Under the pieces are notes generated by a model, which was not told the origin of the DNA, did no database searches, and was given only the letters and a program-made list of their open reading frames with translations. A DNA stretch of 13,836 nucleotides. Source: CALZJC01 sp041574955. Lineage in GTDB: Bacteria; Acidobacteriota; Thermoanaerobaculia; Multivoradales; JAHEKO01. Positions within the stretch are counted from its first letter, which is position 1. Every line of letters starts with the position of its first letter. Position numbers and translations under genes: made by a program. Shown piece after piece: positions 6,051 to 13,836 of the stretch. Where the stretch lies: NCBI GenBank assembly GCA_041574955.1, contig JBFGNS010000114.1:1-13836 (forward strand), written 5' to 3'.

Positions 6051-6860
6051 TCACCTTTCCTCGCGCTGCGGCCCGGTGGCGGGAAGCGCCACGATCCGGC
6101 CGCGAAACCTCAGGTCCAGCACCGCCGCGCCCGCGAAGCGCTGCCGGATCTCCGGCAGATAGTGACGCAGTCGACGCAAGCCCGCCTCGATGCCGGTCGC
6201 CCCGAGCAGCAGGGCGAACGGCAGCGCCGCGGTGTAGAAGTGCATGTCGTCCTCTCCGAGGACCTCGATCTCCGACAACTCAACTCCCCAGGCCGGCGCG
6301 ACGCGCACGAACTCGCGCGCCGCGGCCAGCGCCGCCGCGACCTGCGCACCCTGTTCCGCGCCGCCGCTCACCAGCAGCAGATCGGCCGGACCGTTTCCCG
6401 GATTGTAGGGCACGATCACCTCGCCGGCAGCGTCGACGTAGAAAAGCCCACCGCTGCGGCGCAGCAGGGCGGCCGGCCGGCGCTCGATGACGCGCACCGA
6501 CAGCCCGTCGGGCAGGCGCTTGTGCATCTCGACGCCTGCGACCCAGGGGTGGCCGGCGAGGCCGGCCTCCAGGTCGGCCAGCGACAGCCGCAGCAGGTGG
6601 CGGCCGACGAGCGGCTCGAGCCGGGCGCTCAGCCACTGCTGCGGTACCTGCTCGGTGCCGCTCACCGCGATCTCGCGCAGCCGGAACTGCGGCGCGTGCA
6701 GCACCCACGCCGCCACCGAAAGCGGCGCCACCACCAGCGCCAGGGCGGCGGCGAACGGTCTGAGCAGCCGGACGGCCAGGCTGCGCCGCCGGTGGGGCGC
6801 GGTGAAGCGCCGGCGGCGCAGGCCGCTCAGCTGCTCGGGGCGCCCGGTCTGCGGATTCAC
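6051..6860 (-). CDS. ftsQ: Cell division protein FtsQ (POTRA domain, DivIB/FtsQ family)
   Basis: FtsQ is a bitopic membrane protein that links early and late divisome parts (with FtsB and FtsL) through its extracytoplasmic domain. The 269 residues begin with a basic cytoplasmic tail (Arg-rich, 11-36) and one membrane helix at about 36-56. The POTRA domain follows at about 58-128, with FRLREIAVSGTEQVPQQWL and the HPWVAGVEMHKRLPDGLSVRVIERRP block typical of the family. The FtsQ/DivIB beta domain runs to about 255. The long open frame upstream of 6860 is the shadow of murC. The GTG at 6860 was chosen: it overlaps the murC stop (GTGA), has AGGAGG 4 bases upstream and gives a family-like N-terminus. 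murB and ddl, which sit between murC and ftsQ in enterobacteria, are absent. Confidence 0.94.
   Translation of the reverse strand: MNPQTGRPEQLSGLRRRRFTAPHRRRSLAVRLLRPFAAALALVVAPLSVAAWVLHAPQFRLREIAVSGTEQVPQQWLSARLEPLVGRHLLRLSLADLEAGLAGHPWVAGVEMHKRLPDGLSVRVIERRPAALLRRSGGLFYVDAAGEVIVPYNPGNGPADLLLVSGGAEQGAQVAAALAAAREFVRVAPAWGVELSEIEVLGEDDMHFYTAALPFALLLGATGIEAGLRRLRHYLPEIRQRFAGAAVLDLRFRGRIVALPATGPQREER
6052..6057 (-). promoter_or_regulatory. Ribosome binding site that decides the ftsA start
   Basis: AAGGTG on the minus strand lies 6 bases before the ATG at 6045 and overlaps the ftsQ stop codon. It supports the ATG over the GTG at 6054, which is itself part of this site. Confidence 0.5.
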
Positions 6861-8245
6861 GACCCCTCCTCCGCCAACTCGGCGGCCAGGCGGTAGACGT
6901 CGCCGGCGCCCATCGTCAGCACCACGTCGCCTTCGCGCACCCTCTCGGTCAGCCGCCGCCGGACCTCCGGCCAGCCGTCGCACAGGGTGACGTGGCGGTG
7001 TCCGCTGCGCCTCGCCGCGGCGACGATCAGCTCCGAGCCCACCCCCTCGATCGGCGCCTCGCGCGACGGGTAGACGGGGGTCACCAGCGCCTCGTCGGCG
7101 CCCAGCAGGGCGCGTCCGAACTCCTCCGCCTGATCGCGCGTGCGGCTGTACAGGTGGGGCTGGAACACCGCCAGCAGGCGTCCCTTGGGGTACACCTGGC
7201 GAGCGGCGCGCAAGGTGGCCGACACCTCGGTCGGGTGGTGGGCGTAGTCGTCCACAACCACCGCGCCGCGCCATCGCCCGAGCCGCTCGAACCGGCGGTG
7301 AACACCCTTGAAGTCGGCCAGCGCCTCGGCCACCGTGGCGAGCTCGATGCCCAGGGCGCGGCCGACGGCTACGGCGGCCAGGGCGTTGCGCACGTTGTGG
7401 TCGCCGGGCATCGGCAGCACGATCTCGCCCAGCGGTTCGCCCTCCGGTCCCTCGACGGCGAAGCGGCTGCCGCCGCCTTCGGTGCGCGCCTCCACCGCCG
7501 TCAGGTCGGCCTGCGGCGAGAAGCCGTAGGTCACCACCCGGTGCTCGGCCAGCTCGGGCAGCATCTGCTGGATGTTGGCGTCGTCGAGGCAGACGATCAC
7601 CTCGCCGAAGAACGGCACCCGGCTGGCGAAGTCGTGGAAGGCAGCGCGGATCTCGTCCAGGTCGAGGTAGGTGTCGAGGTGCTCGCGCTCGATCGAGGTG
7701 ACCACCGCGATGATCGGCTGCAGGCGCAGGAAGCTGCGGTCGTACTCGTCGGCCTCGGCGACCAGGTAGTCGCTGCGCCCGAGGCGCGCGCCGGTGCCGC
7801 TGACCCGCAGCCGGCCGCCGACGATCACCGTCGGATCGAGGCCGGCGGCGGTCAGCACGGTGCCGATCAGCGAGGTGGTGGTGGTCTTGCCGTGCGTGCC
7901 GGCCACTGCGATGCCGTACTTGAGCCGCATCAGCTCGCCGAGCATCTCGGCGCGGCGCACGACGGTGATCTTGCGCTCGCGCGCCGCCACCAGCTCGGGG
8001 TTGTCGAGCGGCACCGCCGACGACTTGACCACCAGGTCGACATCGGCCAGGTGCTCGACCGAATGACCCTCGGCGAACCGTACCCCCAGCCGCTCGAGCC
8101 GGTCGGTGACCTCGCTTCTCGCCAGGTCGCAGCCGCTGACCTCCAGGTCGTAGTCGCTCAACACCTCGGCGATGCCGCTCATGCCGGCGCCGCCGACGCC
8201 CACGAAGTGGATGCGCTTGAGGTTCGCGAACCGGCGGAACATCAT
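6857..8245 (-). CDS. murC: UDP-N-acetylmuramate--L-alanine ligase MurC
   Basis: MurC is the cytoplasmic ATP-dependent ligase that adds the first residue, L-alanine, to UDP-MurNAc. At 462 residues the length is normal. The Rossmann-like start IHFVGVGGAGMSGIAEVL (12-29) is the MurC type. The ATP P-loop AGTHGKTTTT is at 115-124, the Mur-ligase HNVRNALAA block at 283-291, and DDYAHHPTE at 332-340, which is specific to MurC among the Mur ligases. The start is the first of two adjacent ATG codons (8245 and 8242). It overlaps the murG stop as ATGA and has GGAGGAGG 7 bases upstream. The frame stays open to 10261, but that stretch is antiparallel noise over murG and ftsW. No murB is fused or adjacent. 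Confidence 0.97.
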   Translation of the reverse strand: MMFRRFANLKRIHFVGVGGAGMSGIAEVLSDYDLEVSGCDLARSEVTDRLERLGVRFAEGHSVEHLADVDLVVKSSAVPLDNPELVAARERKITVVRRAEMLGELMRLKYGIAVAGTHGKTTTTSLIGTVLTAAGLDPTVIVGGRLRVSGTGARLGRSDYLVAEADEYDRSFLRLQPIIAVVTSIEREHLDTYLDLDEIRAAFHDFASRVPFFGEVIVCLDDANIQQMLPELAEHRVVTYGFSPQADLTAVEARTEGGGSRFAVEGPEGEPLGEIVLPMPGDHNVRNALAAVAVGRALGIELATVAEALADFKGVHRRFERLGRWRGAVVVDDYAHHPTEVSATLRAARQVYPKGRLLAVFQPHLYSRTRDQAEEFGRALLGADEALVTPVYPSREAPIEGVGSELIVAAARRSGHRHVTLCDGWPEVRRRLTERVREGDVVLTMGAGDVYRLAAELAEEGS

Positions 8246-9342
8246 GCCGCGACCTCCTCCACCAGGTCGGCGATCCGGCTCGCCGCCTCCGGCCGCGCCA
8301 GCCCACGCAGCGCGCGTCCCATCGCCACCAGACCGGCCGCGTCGCCCAGCATCCGCTCGAGCTCCGCGGCGCAGGCTTCGGGCGTCGCCGCCTCGCCCGC
8401 CAGCGCGCGGGCGCCGCCCGCCGCCACCAGCGGCGCCGCGTTGCGCGCCTGGTGGCCGCCCGCGAAACCGTAGGGGACGAGCAGCGCCGGCCGGCCAGCA
8501 GCGCAGATCTCGGCCAGCGTCACGGCGCCGGCACGCGACACCACGGCGTCGGCGCCGGCCATCGCCCGCGGCACGTCGTCGAGAAACTCCACCAGCTCGA
8601 ACTCGACACCCTCGCCGCCGGCCGCCCGCCACGCCTGCCGCGCCGACGCGAGATGGGCGGCGCCCACCTGGTGGACCACCCGCAGCCGCATGCCGCCGGC
8701 CGCCAGCCGGGCCACCGCCGGCGGCACCAGCTCGTTGATCTGCGCCGCTCCCTGGCTGCCGCCGAGCACCAGCAGCCGGCGACGCGCCGCCGGCACCACC
8801 TCCGGCAGCTGCCAGAAGGCGGCGCGCACCGGCACCCCGGTGACGCGCGCGGCGCAGGCCAGCCCGGCGGCGCTCTGCTGCCAGCCGACGGCGGCGGCGC
8901 GCGCGAAGCGCGACAGCAGGCGGTTGGCGGTGCCGGCCTCGGCGTTCGGCTCGAGCAGCACCGCCGGCCGGCGCGCCAGCCAGGCTCCGACCACCGCCGG
9001 CGCCGAGACGTAGCCGCCGGTGCCGAGCACCGCGCGCGCTCCGCGGCGCCGCAGCAGCCGCCGAGCACCGAGCGCCGAGCGGCCGACGGTCGCCAGGGCG
9101 CGCAGACGGCCGGCGGCGCCGCGCCCGACCAGCGGCCGCGCGACCACCGCCTCGTACTCCATGCCCCGCCCGCTCACCAGCCGGCGCTCCATGCCCTCGG
9201 GACGGCCCATCCAGCTCACCCGCCACCCCCTGCGCTCGAGCTCGTCGGCGACCGCCAGGCCGGGGAAGACGTGGCCGCCGCTGCCGCCACCGGCCACCAC
9301 CAGGGCGCGCTCCGGCGCCATCGGGTCGCTGCGCTCTGCCAT
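8242..9342 (-). CDS. murG: UDP-GlcNAc:lipid I N-acetylglucosaminyltransferase MurG
   Basis: MurG is the GT28 family GT-B glycosyltransferase that turns lipid I into lipid II on the inner face of the membrane. The 366 residues show AGGGSGGHVFPGLAVADEL (17-35), GTGGYVSAP (107-115), the mid-protein LGGSQGAAQIN (193-203) and the donor-binding block SRAGAVTLAEICAAGRPALL (269-288) with GGHQARNAAPL after it. The usual HEQN motif reads LEPN here (130-133), keeping Glu and Asn but losing His and Gln. The ATG at 9342 lies 6 bases after the ftsW stop with only a weak GGAT-type site. An ATG at 9321 (residue 8, MAPERALVV) is a possible alternative start and would fit the family's usual length before the first glycine loop. 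Confidence 0.95.
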   Translation of the reverse strand: MAERSDPMAPERALVVAGGGSGGHVFPGLAVADELERRGWRVSWMGRPEGMERRLVSGRGMEYEAVVARPLVGRGAAGRLRALATVGRSALGARRLLRRRGARAVLGTGGYVSAPAVVGAWLARRPAVLLEPNAEAGTANRLLSRFARAAAVGWQQSAAGLACAARVTGVPVRAAFWQLPEVVPAARRRLLVLGGSQGAAQINELVPPAVARLAAGGMRLRVVHQVGAAHLASARQAWRAAGGEGVEFELVEFLDDVPRAMAGADAVVSRAGAVTLAEICAAGRPALLVPYGFAGGHQARNAAPLVAAGGARALAGEAATPEACAAELERMLGDAAGLVAMGRALRGLARPEAASRIADLVEEVAA

Positions 9343-9348
9343 CGCCGG

Positions 9349-10440
9349 TTATCCATGCTGGGAGACGTTGAGCATCAGGCCGGCGGCCGCCATCGACACC
9401 ACCAGCGACGAGCCGCCGTAGGAGACAAACGGCAGCGGGATCCCCTTGGTGGGTAGCAGGGTCAGCACCACCCCGATGTGGATCACCGCCTGCAGCGCTA
9501 TCATTCCGGTGCAGCCCCAAGCAAGGAAGCGGCTGAACACGTCCGGGGCGCGCAGCCCGGCCAGCGCACCGCGCCAGACGACCAGCGCGAACAGCGCCAG
9601 CACCGCTACCGAGCCGAGGAAACCGAGCTCTTCGGCGACCACGGCGTAGACGAAGTCGGAGTGCGGGTGGGGCAGGTAGTGCAGCTTCTGCACCCCGTTG
9701 CCCAGTCCCAGCCCGGCGAGGCCGCCCGAGCCGACGGCGATCAGCGACTGGCGGGCCTGCCAGTTGATGCCGAGCGGCTCGAGCTCGGGGTTGAGAAAGC
9801 CCAGCAGCCGGGCGCGCCGGTAGTCGACCGCCAGGATCAGGAACGCCAGCACCGGCAGCAGAGCCATCGCGCCTTTGACGAAGAAGCTCCAGCGCACGCC
9901 GGCCAGAAACAGCATCAGCACCGCCATCGCGCACACCAGGGCCGCGGTACCCATGTCGGGCTGGAGCAGGATCAGCGTCACCGTGGCGGTGAGCACCAGC
10001 CCGCACGGCAGCAGCAGCCCGTTGTCGCCCTCGCGCTCGGTCTGGCGGTGGATCTGGTAGGCGATGAACAGCACGGTCGCCAGCTTGGCCATCTCGGAGG
10101 GCTGGACCGAAACGCCGCCGAGCATCAGCCAGCGGTTGACCTCGTTGCGCTCCGGCCCCATCAGGGTCGCCACCAGGAGCGCCAGCACCCCGAGCACCGC
10201 TGCGTAGACCACTGCCGGCCGCCGCAGCCACTGCCGGGTGTCGACGTGCATCGCGATCCACATCACCACCAGGCCGAGCACCGCCGCCAGGCTCTGCTTG
10301 AGCAGGAACCGGTTGACCCCGACGCCCGCGGCCTCGGGGTCCTGCACCGCGCTGGCCGAGTACACCATCGCCAGACCGAACGCCACCAGCACCACCACCG
10401 CCGAGAACAGCACCTTGTCGTAGGCCAGCTTCTTAGCCAT
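9349..10440 (-). CDS. ftsW: Septal peptidoglycan glycosyltransferase FtsW (SEDS family)
   Basis: FtsW is the polytopic SEDS enzyme that polymerises lipid II glycan strands at the septum, normally paired with a class B penicillin-binding protein. The 363 residues hold about ten hydrophobic helices, starting at about 10-29. Visible family motifs are QPSEMAKL (113-120), PDMGTA (161-166), LPHPHSDFVYAVVAEELGF (256-274) and PLPFVSYGGSS (335-345). Asp262 in HSDF is the counterpart of the essential Asp of FtsW and RodA. Position in the dcw cluster between murD and murG marks it as FtsW rather than RodA. The ATG at 10440 overlaps the end of murD by 8 bases and has GGAGGAG 7 bases upstream. The essential-looking LPE of many homologues reads LPH here. 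Confidence 0.95.
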   Translation of the reverse strand: MAKKLAYDKVLFSAVVVLVAFGLAMVYSASAVQDPEAAGVGVNRFLLKQSLAAVLGLVVMWIAMHVDTRQWLRRPAVVYAAVLGVLALLVATLMGPERNEVNRWLMLGGVSVQPSEMAKLATVLFIAYQIHRQTEREGDNGLLLPCGLVLTATVTLILLQPDMGTAALVCAMAVLMLFLAGVRWSFFVKGAMALLPVLAFLILAVDYRRARLLGFLNPELEPLGINWQARQSLIAVGSGGLAGLGLGNGVQKLHYLPHPHSDFVYAVVAEELGFLGSVAVLALFALVVWRGALAGLRAPDVFSRFLAWGCTGMIALQAVIHIGVVLTLLPTKGIPLPFVSYGGSSLVVSMAAAGLMLNVSQHG

Positions 10441-11812
10441 CGACGCTCTCCTCCAGCTGCTCGACCAGCGCCCGGAACCGCTTGCCGCGCTCCTCGAAGT
10501 TGCGGAACTGGTCGAAGCTCGAGCAGGCCGGTGACAGCAGCACCACCTCGCCGCTCCCGGCGTGCGCCGCCGCCGCCGCCACCGCCGAGGCCAGCTCGCC
10601 GCTCAGCTCGACGGGCGCCAGGTCGCCGAGCGCGGCATGGAACAGACCGGCGGCTTCGCCGATCAGGTACAGCCGCACCGCCTTGCGCGCCACCAGCGGG
10701 CGTAGCGCGGCCGGGTCGGCGCCCTTGTGCCGGCCGCCCAGGATGAGGTGCACCGAGCGGTCGGCGAAACCCTCGAGCGAGCGCGCGGTGGCCGCCAGGT
10801 TGGTGCCCTTGGAGTCGTTGTACCAGTCGACGCCGCCCAGGGAGGTGATCTTCTCGAGGCGGTGCGGCAGGCCGGCGAACCCGGCAAGGCCGCGGCGCAC
10901 CCCGTCGACGCCGGCGCCGGCGGCGCGCGCCAGCAGCGCCGCCGCCATGGCGTTCTCCAGGTTGTGCTCGCCGGCCAGCGGCAGATCGTCGCGCCGGAAC
11001 AGCTCCACCGGCGGCGCGCCGGGGGCCACCTCCACCACCCGTTCGCCGTCCAGGAAGCAACCGTCCGCAACCGGCCCCAGGCGCGAGAAGTACCGCCGGC
11101 GGGCGGCCACCGCCACCGCCGCCACCTGCGGATCGTCGGCGTTGAGCACCGCCACGTCGGCCGCCGTCTGGCGCGCGAACAGGGCGCGCTTGGCGGCGGC
11201 GTAGAGCGCCGGATCGGCGTGCCGGTCGAGGTGGTCGGCGCTCAGGTTGAGCAGCGCTCCGGCCACCGGCCGGAACCGCTCGACCGCCTCGAGCTGGAAG
11301 CTCGACAGCTCGGCCACGAACAGCCGGTCGGCCGGGCCCTCGACGCAGTCGCTGATCGGCCGGCCGATGTTGCCGCACACCTCGACGGCGTAGCCGCAGG
11401 CGGCGAGCAGCGCACCGGTGAGCGCGGTGGTGGTGCTCTTGCCGTTGCTGCCGGTGATGCCGACGACCGGGCCGTCGAGGCAGCGGAAGGCGATCTCGAC
11501 CTCCGACAGCACCGGCAGACCGCGCCGCCGCGCCGCCGCCACCAGCGGCCGGTCGAGCGGCACGCCGGGGCTCAAGGCGAGCAGCTCGGTGCGCGCCGGC
11601 AGCACCTCGGGCTCGCCTCCAAGCACCAGCTCGACACCGCCGTCGACGGCCAGCGGCCCGAGCTCCAGCTCCGCCTCCGACCGCCGGTCGACGGCCACCA
11701 CCTCGACGCCGCGCGCCCTCAGCAGCCGCGCCAGCGCGCGGCCGGAAACGCCGAGCCCGTAGACCACGGCACGGCGCCACGGCAGGGCCGGGGATGGCAG
11801 CGGGGCGCTCAT
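10433..11812 (-). CDS. murD: UDP-N-acetylmuramoylalanine--D-glutamate ligase MurD
   Basis: MurD adds D-glutamate to UDP-MurNAc-L-Ala in the cytoplasm using ATP. The 459 residues show the N-terminal UDP-binding fold with VVYGLGVSGRALARLL (16-31), SPGVP (81-85), the P-loop GITGSNGKSTTTALTG (118-133), ELSSFQLE (168-175), NLSADHLDRH (189-198), EHNLENAMAA (282-291), the MurD-type WYNDSKGTN (330-338) and the late SPACSSFDQF block. The usual GGxDKG loop reads GGRHKG (359-364). The ATG at 11812 overlaps the mraY stop as ATGA, with no clear Shine-Dalgarno, so translation is probably coupled to mraY. The frame is open to 13135, but the upstream part is antisense-type noise over mraY and murF. Confidence 0.97.
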   Translation of the reverse strand: MSAPLPSPALPWRRAVVYGLGVSGRALARLLRARGVEVVAVDRRSEAELELGPLAVDGGVELVLGGEPEVLPARTELLALSPGVPLDRPLVAAARRRGLPVLSEVEIAFRCLDGPVVGITGSNGKSTTTALTGALLAACGYAVEVCGNIGRPISDCVEGPADRLFVAELSSFQLEAVERFRPVAGALLNLSADHLDRHADPALYAAAKRALFARQTAADVAVLNADDPQVAAVAVAARRRYFSRLGPVADGCFLDGERVVEVAPGAPPVELFRRDDLPLAGEHNLENAMAAALLARAAGAGVDGVRRGLAGFAGLPHRLEKITSLGGVDWYNDSKGTNLAATARSLEGFADRSVHLILGGRHKGADPAALRPLVARKAVRLYLIGEAAGLFHAALGDLAPVELSGELASAVAAAAAHAGSGEVVLLSPACSSFDQFRNFEERGKRFRALVEQLEESVDG

Positions 11813-12894
11813 CGCAGCTTCAGGGTCGACAGGCTGAGCAGGGCGAACAGGATGGCGGCGATCCAGAACCGCACGATGATCTTGGGCTCGGCCCATCCGG
11901 ACAGCTCGAAGTGGTGGTGCAGCGGTGCCATCTTGAGCACCCGCCGGCCGGTGAGCTTGAACGACGCCACCTGCAGCACCACCGACAGCAGCTCGGCTAC
12001 GAACAGACCGCCGACCAGCAGCAGCACGATCTCCTGCTTGGACATCACCGCCACCATGCCGATGGCGCCGCCGATCGCCAGCGAGCCGACGTCGCCCATG
12101 AACACCTCGGCGGGATGGGCGTTGAACCACAGAAAGCCGAGGCTGGCCCCCACCAGCGCGCCGCAGAAGATCGCCACCTCGCCGGCGCCGCGCACGTACG
12201 GCACCTGCAGGTAACCGGCCACCACCGAGTTGCCGGCGACGTAGGTGAACACCGCGTAGGTGGCCGCCGCGATCAGGGTGGCGCCGATCGCCAGACCGTC
12301 GAGCCCGTCGGTCAGGTTGACGGCGTTCGACGAGCTGACCAGCACCAGCATCACGAACGGCAGGTACAGCACGCCCAAGTTGTAGACCGCCCGCTTGAAG
12401 AACGGCAGCGCCACCGTCGGCTCCAGCGCGAACGGCTCGGGCAGCGCCAGCAGCGCCAGCCCGGCACCGAGGGCGACCAGCATCTGGAGCGCCAGCTTGC
12501 CGCGTGCCGACAGGCCCAGGTTGCGGCCGCGCCTCAGCTTGAGGTAATCGTCGGCGAAGCCGACGGCGCCGAACGCCGCCGTCACCACCACCGCCAGCCA
12601 GACGAACGGGTTGGTGAGGTTGGCCCACAGCAGCGTCGGCACCAGCACCGCGAACAGCACCAGCAGCCCGCCCATCGTCGGGGTGCCGGCCTTGACCTGG
12701 TGGCGCTCGGGGCCGACCTCTCGGATGCTCTGGCCGATCGAGCGCCGGCGCAGCTGGGCGATGAACCACGGCCCGAGCAAGACGCACAGCAGGAAGGCGG
12801 TGATCACCGCGCCGGCGGTACGGAAAGTGATGTAGCGGAAGACGTTGAAGCCGGCAATCTGGTCGCGCAGCGGGAACAGCAGGTGGTAGAGCAT
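11809..12894 (-). CDS. mraY: Phospho-N-acetylmuramoyl-pentapeptide-transferase MraY
   Basis: MraY is the integral membrane enzyme that transfers phospho-MurNAc-pentapeptide to undecaprenyl phosphate to make lipid I. The 361 residues have about ten membrane helices and all main signature blocks: KAGTPTMGG (68-76), the Asp pair FADDY (113-117), NAVNLTDGLDGLA (190-202), FMGDVGSLA (265-273) and MAPLHHHFE (322-330). The length equals the family norm. The ATG at 12894 overlaps the murF stop by one base (TGATG) and has GGAGGAGG 7 bases upstream, so the start is well supported. The frame continues to 13809 only as a shadow of murF. Order murF-mraY-murD is the classic dcw arrangement. Confidence 0.98.
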   Translation of the reverse strand: MLYHLLFPLRDQIAGFNVFRYITFRTAGAVITAFLLCVLLGPWFIAQLRRRSIGQSIREVGPERHQVKAGTPTMGGLLVLFAVLVPTLLWANLTNPFVWLAVVVTAAFGAVGFADDYLKLRRGRNLGLSARGKLALQMLVALGAGLALLALPEPFALEPTVALPFFKRAVYNLGVLYLPFVMLVLVSSSNAVNLTDGLDGLAIGATLIAAATYAVFTYVAGNSVVAGYLQVPYVRGAGEVAIFCGALVGASLGFLWFNAHPAEVFMGDVGSLAIGGAIGMVAVMSKQEIVLLLVGGLFVAELLSVVLQVASFKLTGRRVLKMAPLHHHFELSGWAEPKIIVRFWIAAILFALLSLSTLKLR

Positions 12895-13836
12895 CAGTCC
12901 GCCTCCTCCGCCGCCAGCACCGCCGCCACCACCGCTTCCAGCCCGACGCCGCGCGACCCCTTGACCAGCAGCAGGTCCTCGGCGGCCAGCAGACCGGGAG
13001 CCAGCTCGGCGGCCGCGGCCGCGTCGGCGCACCAGCGGGTCTCGGCGCCCGCCGCTGCCGCTGCCGCCACCAGCTCGCGCGCCTGCTCGCCCACTCCCAC
13101 CACCGGCGAGAAGCCGAGCCGCGCCGCCTCCGCACCGGCTGCCCGGTGCAGCTCGGCGGCGCTCGTGCCGAGCTCCAGCATGTCGCCCAGCACGCACCAC
13201 GATCGCGCGCCGGCCGCCAGCTGGCGGGCGCCGGCGAGCGCGCCGGCGAGCGCCGAGGGGCTCGAGTTGTAGCTGTCGTCGACCAGCAGGGCGCCGCTCG
13301 CCAGCCGATGGACGACGCCGCGCATCGCCTCGGGCGCCACCGTTGCGGCCGCCGCCGCGACCTCCTCGAGTGCGATGCCGAGGCGGTGGGCGCAGGCCGC
13401 GGCGGCGAGGAAGTTCTCGACGTTGTAGCGCCCGATGAGCGCCAGCTCGACCGTCACGCTGCGGCCGCCCACCGCCAGCTCGAAACGGGAGCCGGGACGC
13501 CCGGGGGTGGTGCTCAGCCGGCGGGCGCGGTAGTCGGCGTCGCGGTCGATGGCGTACCAGGCCACCGGCCCGGGGTGCGCCTCGGCGATCGCCGCCACCC
13601 GCGGGTCGTCGCGGTTGGCGACCACCAGCCCGCCCTCGACCAGGCCCTCGAGCAGCTCGGCCTTGGCGCGCGCGATCGCCTCCACCGAGCCGAAGTTGAC
13701 CAGATGGGCCGGCCGCACGTTGGTGTAGACCGCCACCTCGGGACGCGCCAGCCGGCTCAGCCGCCCCAGCTCGCCCGGCGTCGACATCCCCATCTCGGCG
13801 ACCATCCACTCGCTGTCCTCGGGGATGCCGAGCAGC
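12894..13836 (-). CDS. murF: UDP-MurNAc-tripeptide--D-Ala-D-Ala ligase MurF, partial (N-terminus outside window)
   Basis: MurF adds the D-Ala-D-Ala dipeptide to the UDP-MurNAc-tripeptide. Only the C-terminal 313 residues are present; the frame is open to the window edge, so an N-terminal part of roughly 130 residues, including the ATP P-loop, is missing. Visible MurF features are the EMGMSTPGELGRLSRL block, NVRPAHLVNFGS with AKAELLEGL after it, the MurF-specific DDSYNSSPSAL and VLGDMLELG, and the late LLVKGSRGVGLE. The ligase block reads GRYNVENFLAA, where most MurF proteins have GRHNxxNALAA. That could recall MurE, but the DDSYN and GDMLELG motifs decide for MurF. The ATG at 13805 is internal and is not the start. 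Upstream genes of the dcw cluster (for example murE) would be expected beyond the edge. Confidence 0.96.
   Translation of the reverse strand, partial: LLGIPEDSEWMVAEMGMSTPGELGRLSRLARPEVAVYTNVRPAHLVNFGSVEAIARAKAELLEGLVEGGLVVANRDDPRVAAIAEAHPGPVAWYAIDRDADYRARRLSTTPGRPGSRFELAVGGRSVTVELALIGRYNVENFLAAAACAHRLGIALEEVAAAAATVAPEAMRGVVHRLASGALLVDDSYNSSPSALAGALAGARQLAAGARSWCVLGDMLELGTSAAELHRAAGAEAARLGFSPVVGVGEQARELVAAAAAAGAETRWCADAAAAAELAPGLLAAEDLLLVKGSRGVGLEAVVAAVLAAEEAD

Noticed and set aside
8246..10261. Upstream extension of the murC frame to a 1134-residue protein
   Set aside because: The extra part is Arg/Gly/Ala-rich noise out of frame with murG and ftsW; MurC begins at the ATGA overlap with its own Shine-Dalgarno.

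Overview
The window is a stretch of very GC-rich bacterial chromosome (roughly 70% G+C by eye). Most of it is the 3' three quarters of a division and cell wall (dcw) cluster on the minus strand. The organism is a bacterium with a FtsA/FtsZ divisome. The protein style, the GC content, a dcw cluster that lacks murB and ddl between murC and ftsQ, and the DUF354 and SPFH neighbours would fit a lineage such as Acidobacteriota. That placement is a guess from general resemblance; no rRNA or other decisive marker is present.

Layout from the right edge, reading the minus strand: murF (N-terminus cut off by the window edge), mraY, murD, ftsW, murG, murC, ftsQ, ftsA, ftsZ. Neighbouring genes overlap by 1 to 8 bases or are separated by 5 to 34 bases, with no room for internal terminators, so this is almost certainly one transcription unit with much translational coupling. 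Together these genes complete UDP-MurNAc-pentapeptide (MurC, MurD, MurF), make lipid I (MraY) and lipid II (MurG), polymerise it at the septum (FtsW), and build the division ring and its membrane link (FtsQ, FtsA, FtsZ).

ftsZ ends facing a plus-strand gene for a DUF354 (GT-B fold) protein. The 130-base gap between the two stops holds direct repeats and a perfect 18-bp inverted repeat, probably a REP- or MITE-like element. The DUF354 gene is divergent from a minus-strand group of three: a VanZ-like membrane protein, an unrecognised 175-residue protein, and an SPFH (band 7) protein with a C-terminal zinc ribbon. The 57-base gap between the divergent starts carries two mirror-image copies of CCGTTASACTGC, each placed 6 to 7 bases before a start codon. 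This looks like a pair of leaderless-type -10 elements, or an operator shared by the two genes.

The dcw part is ordinary in content. The parts worth a second look are the paired promoter motif, the repeat element, and the small VanZ/unknown/SPFH group beside the wall cluster. I do not see clear evidence of a wholly new system. No stretch longer than about 130 bases lacks a gene.
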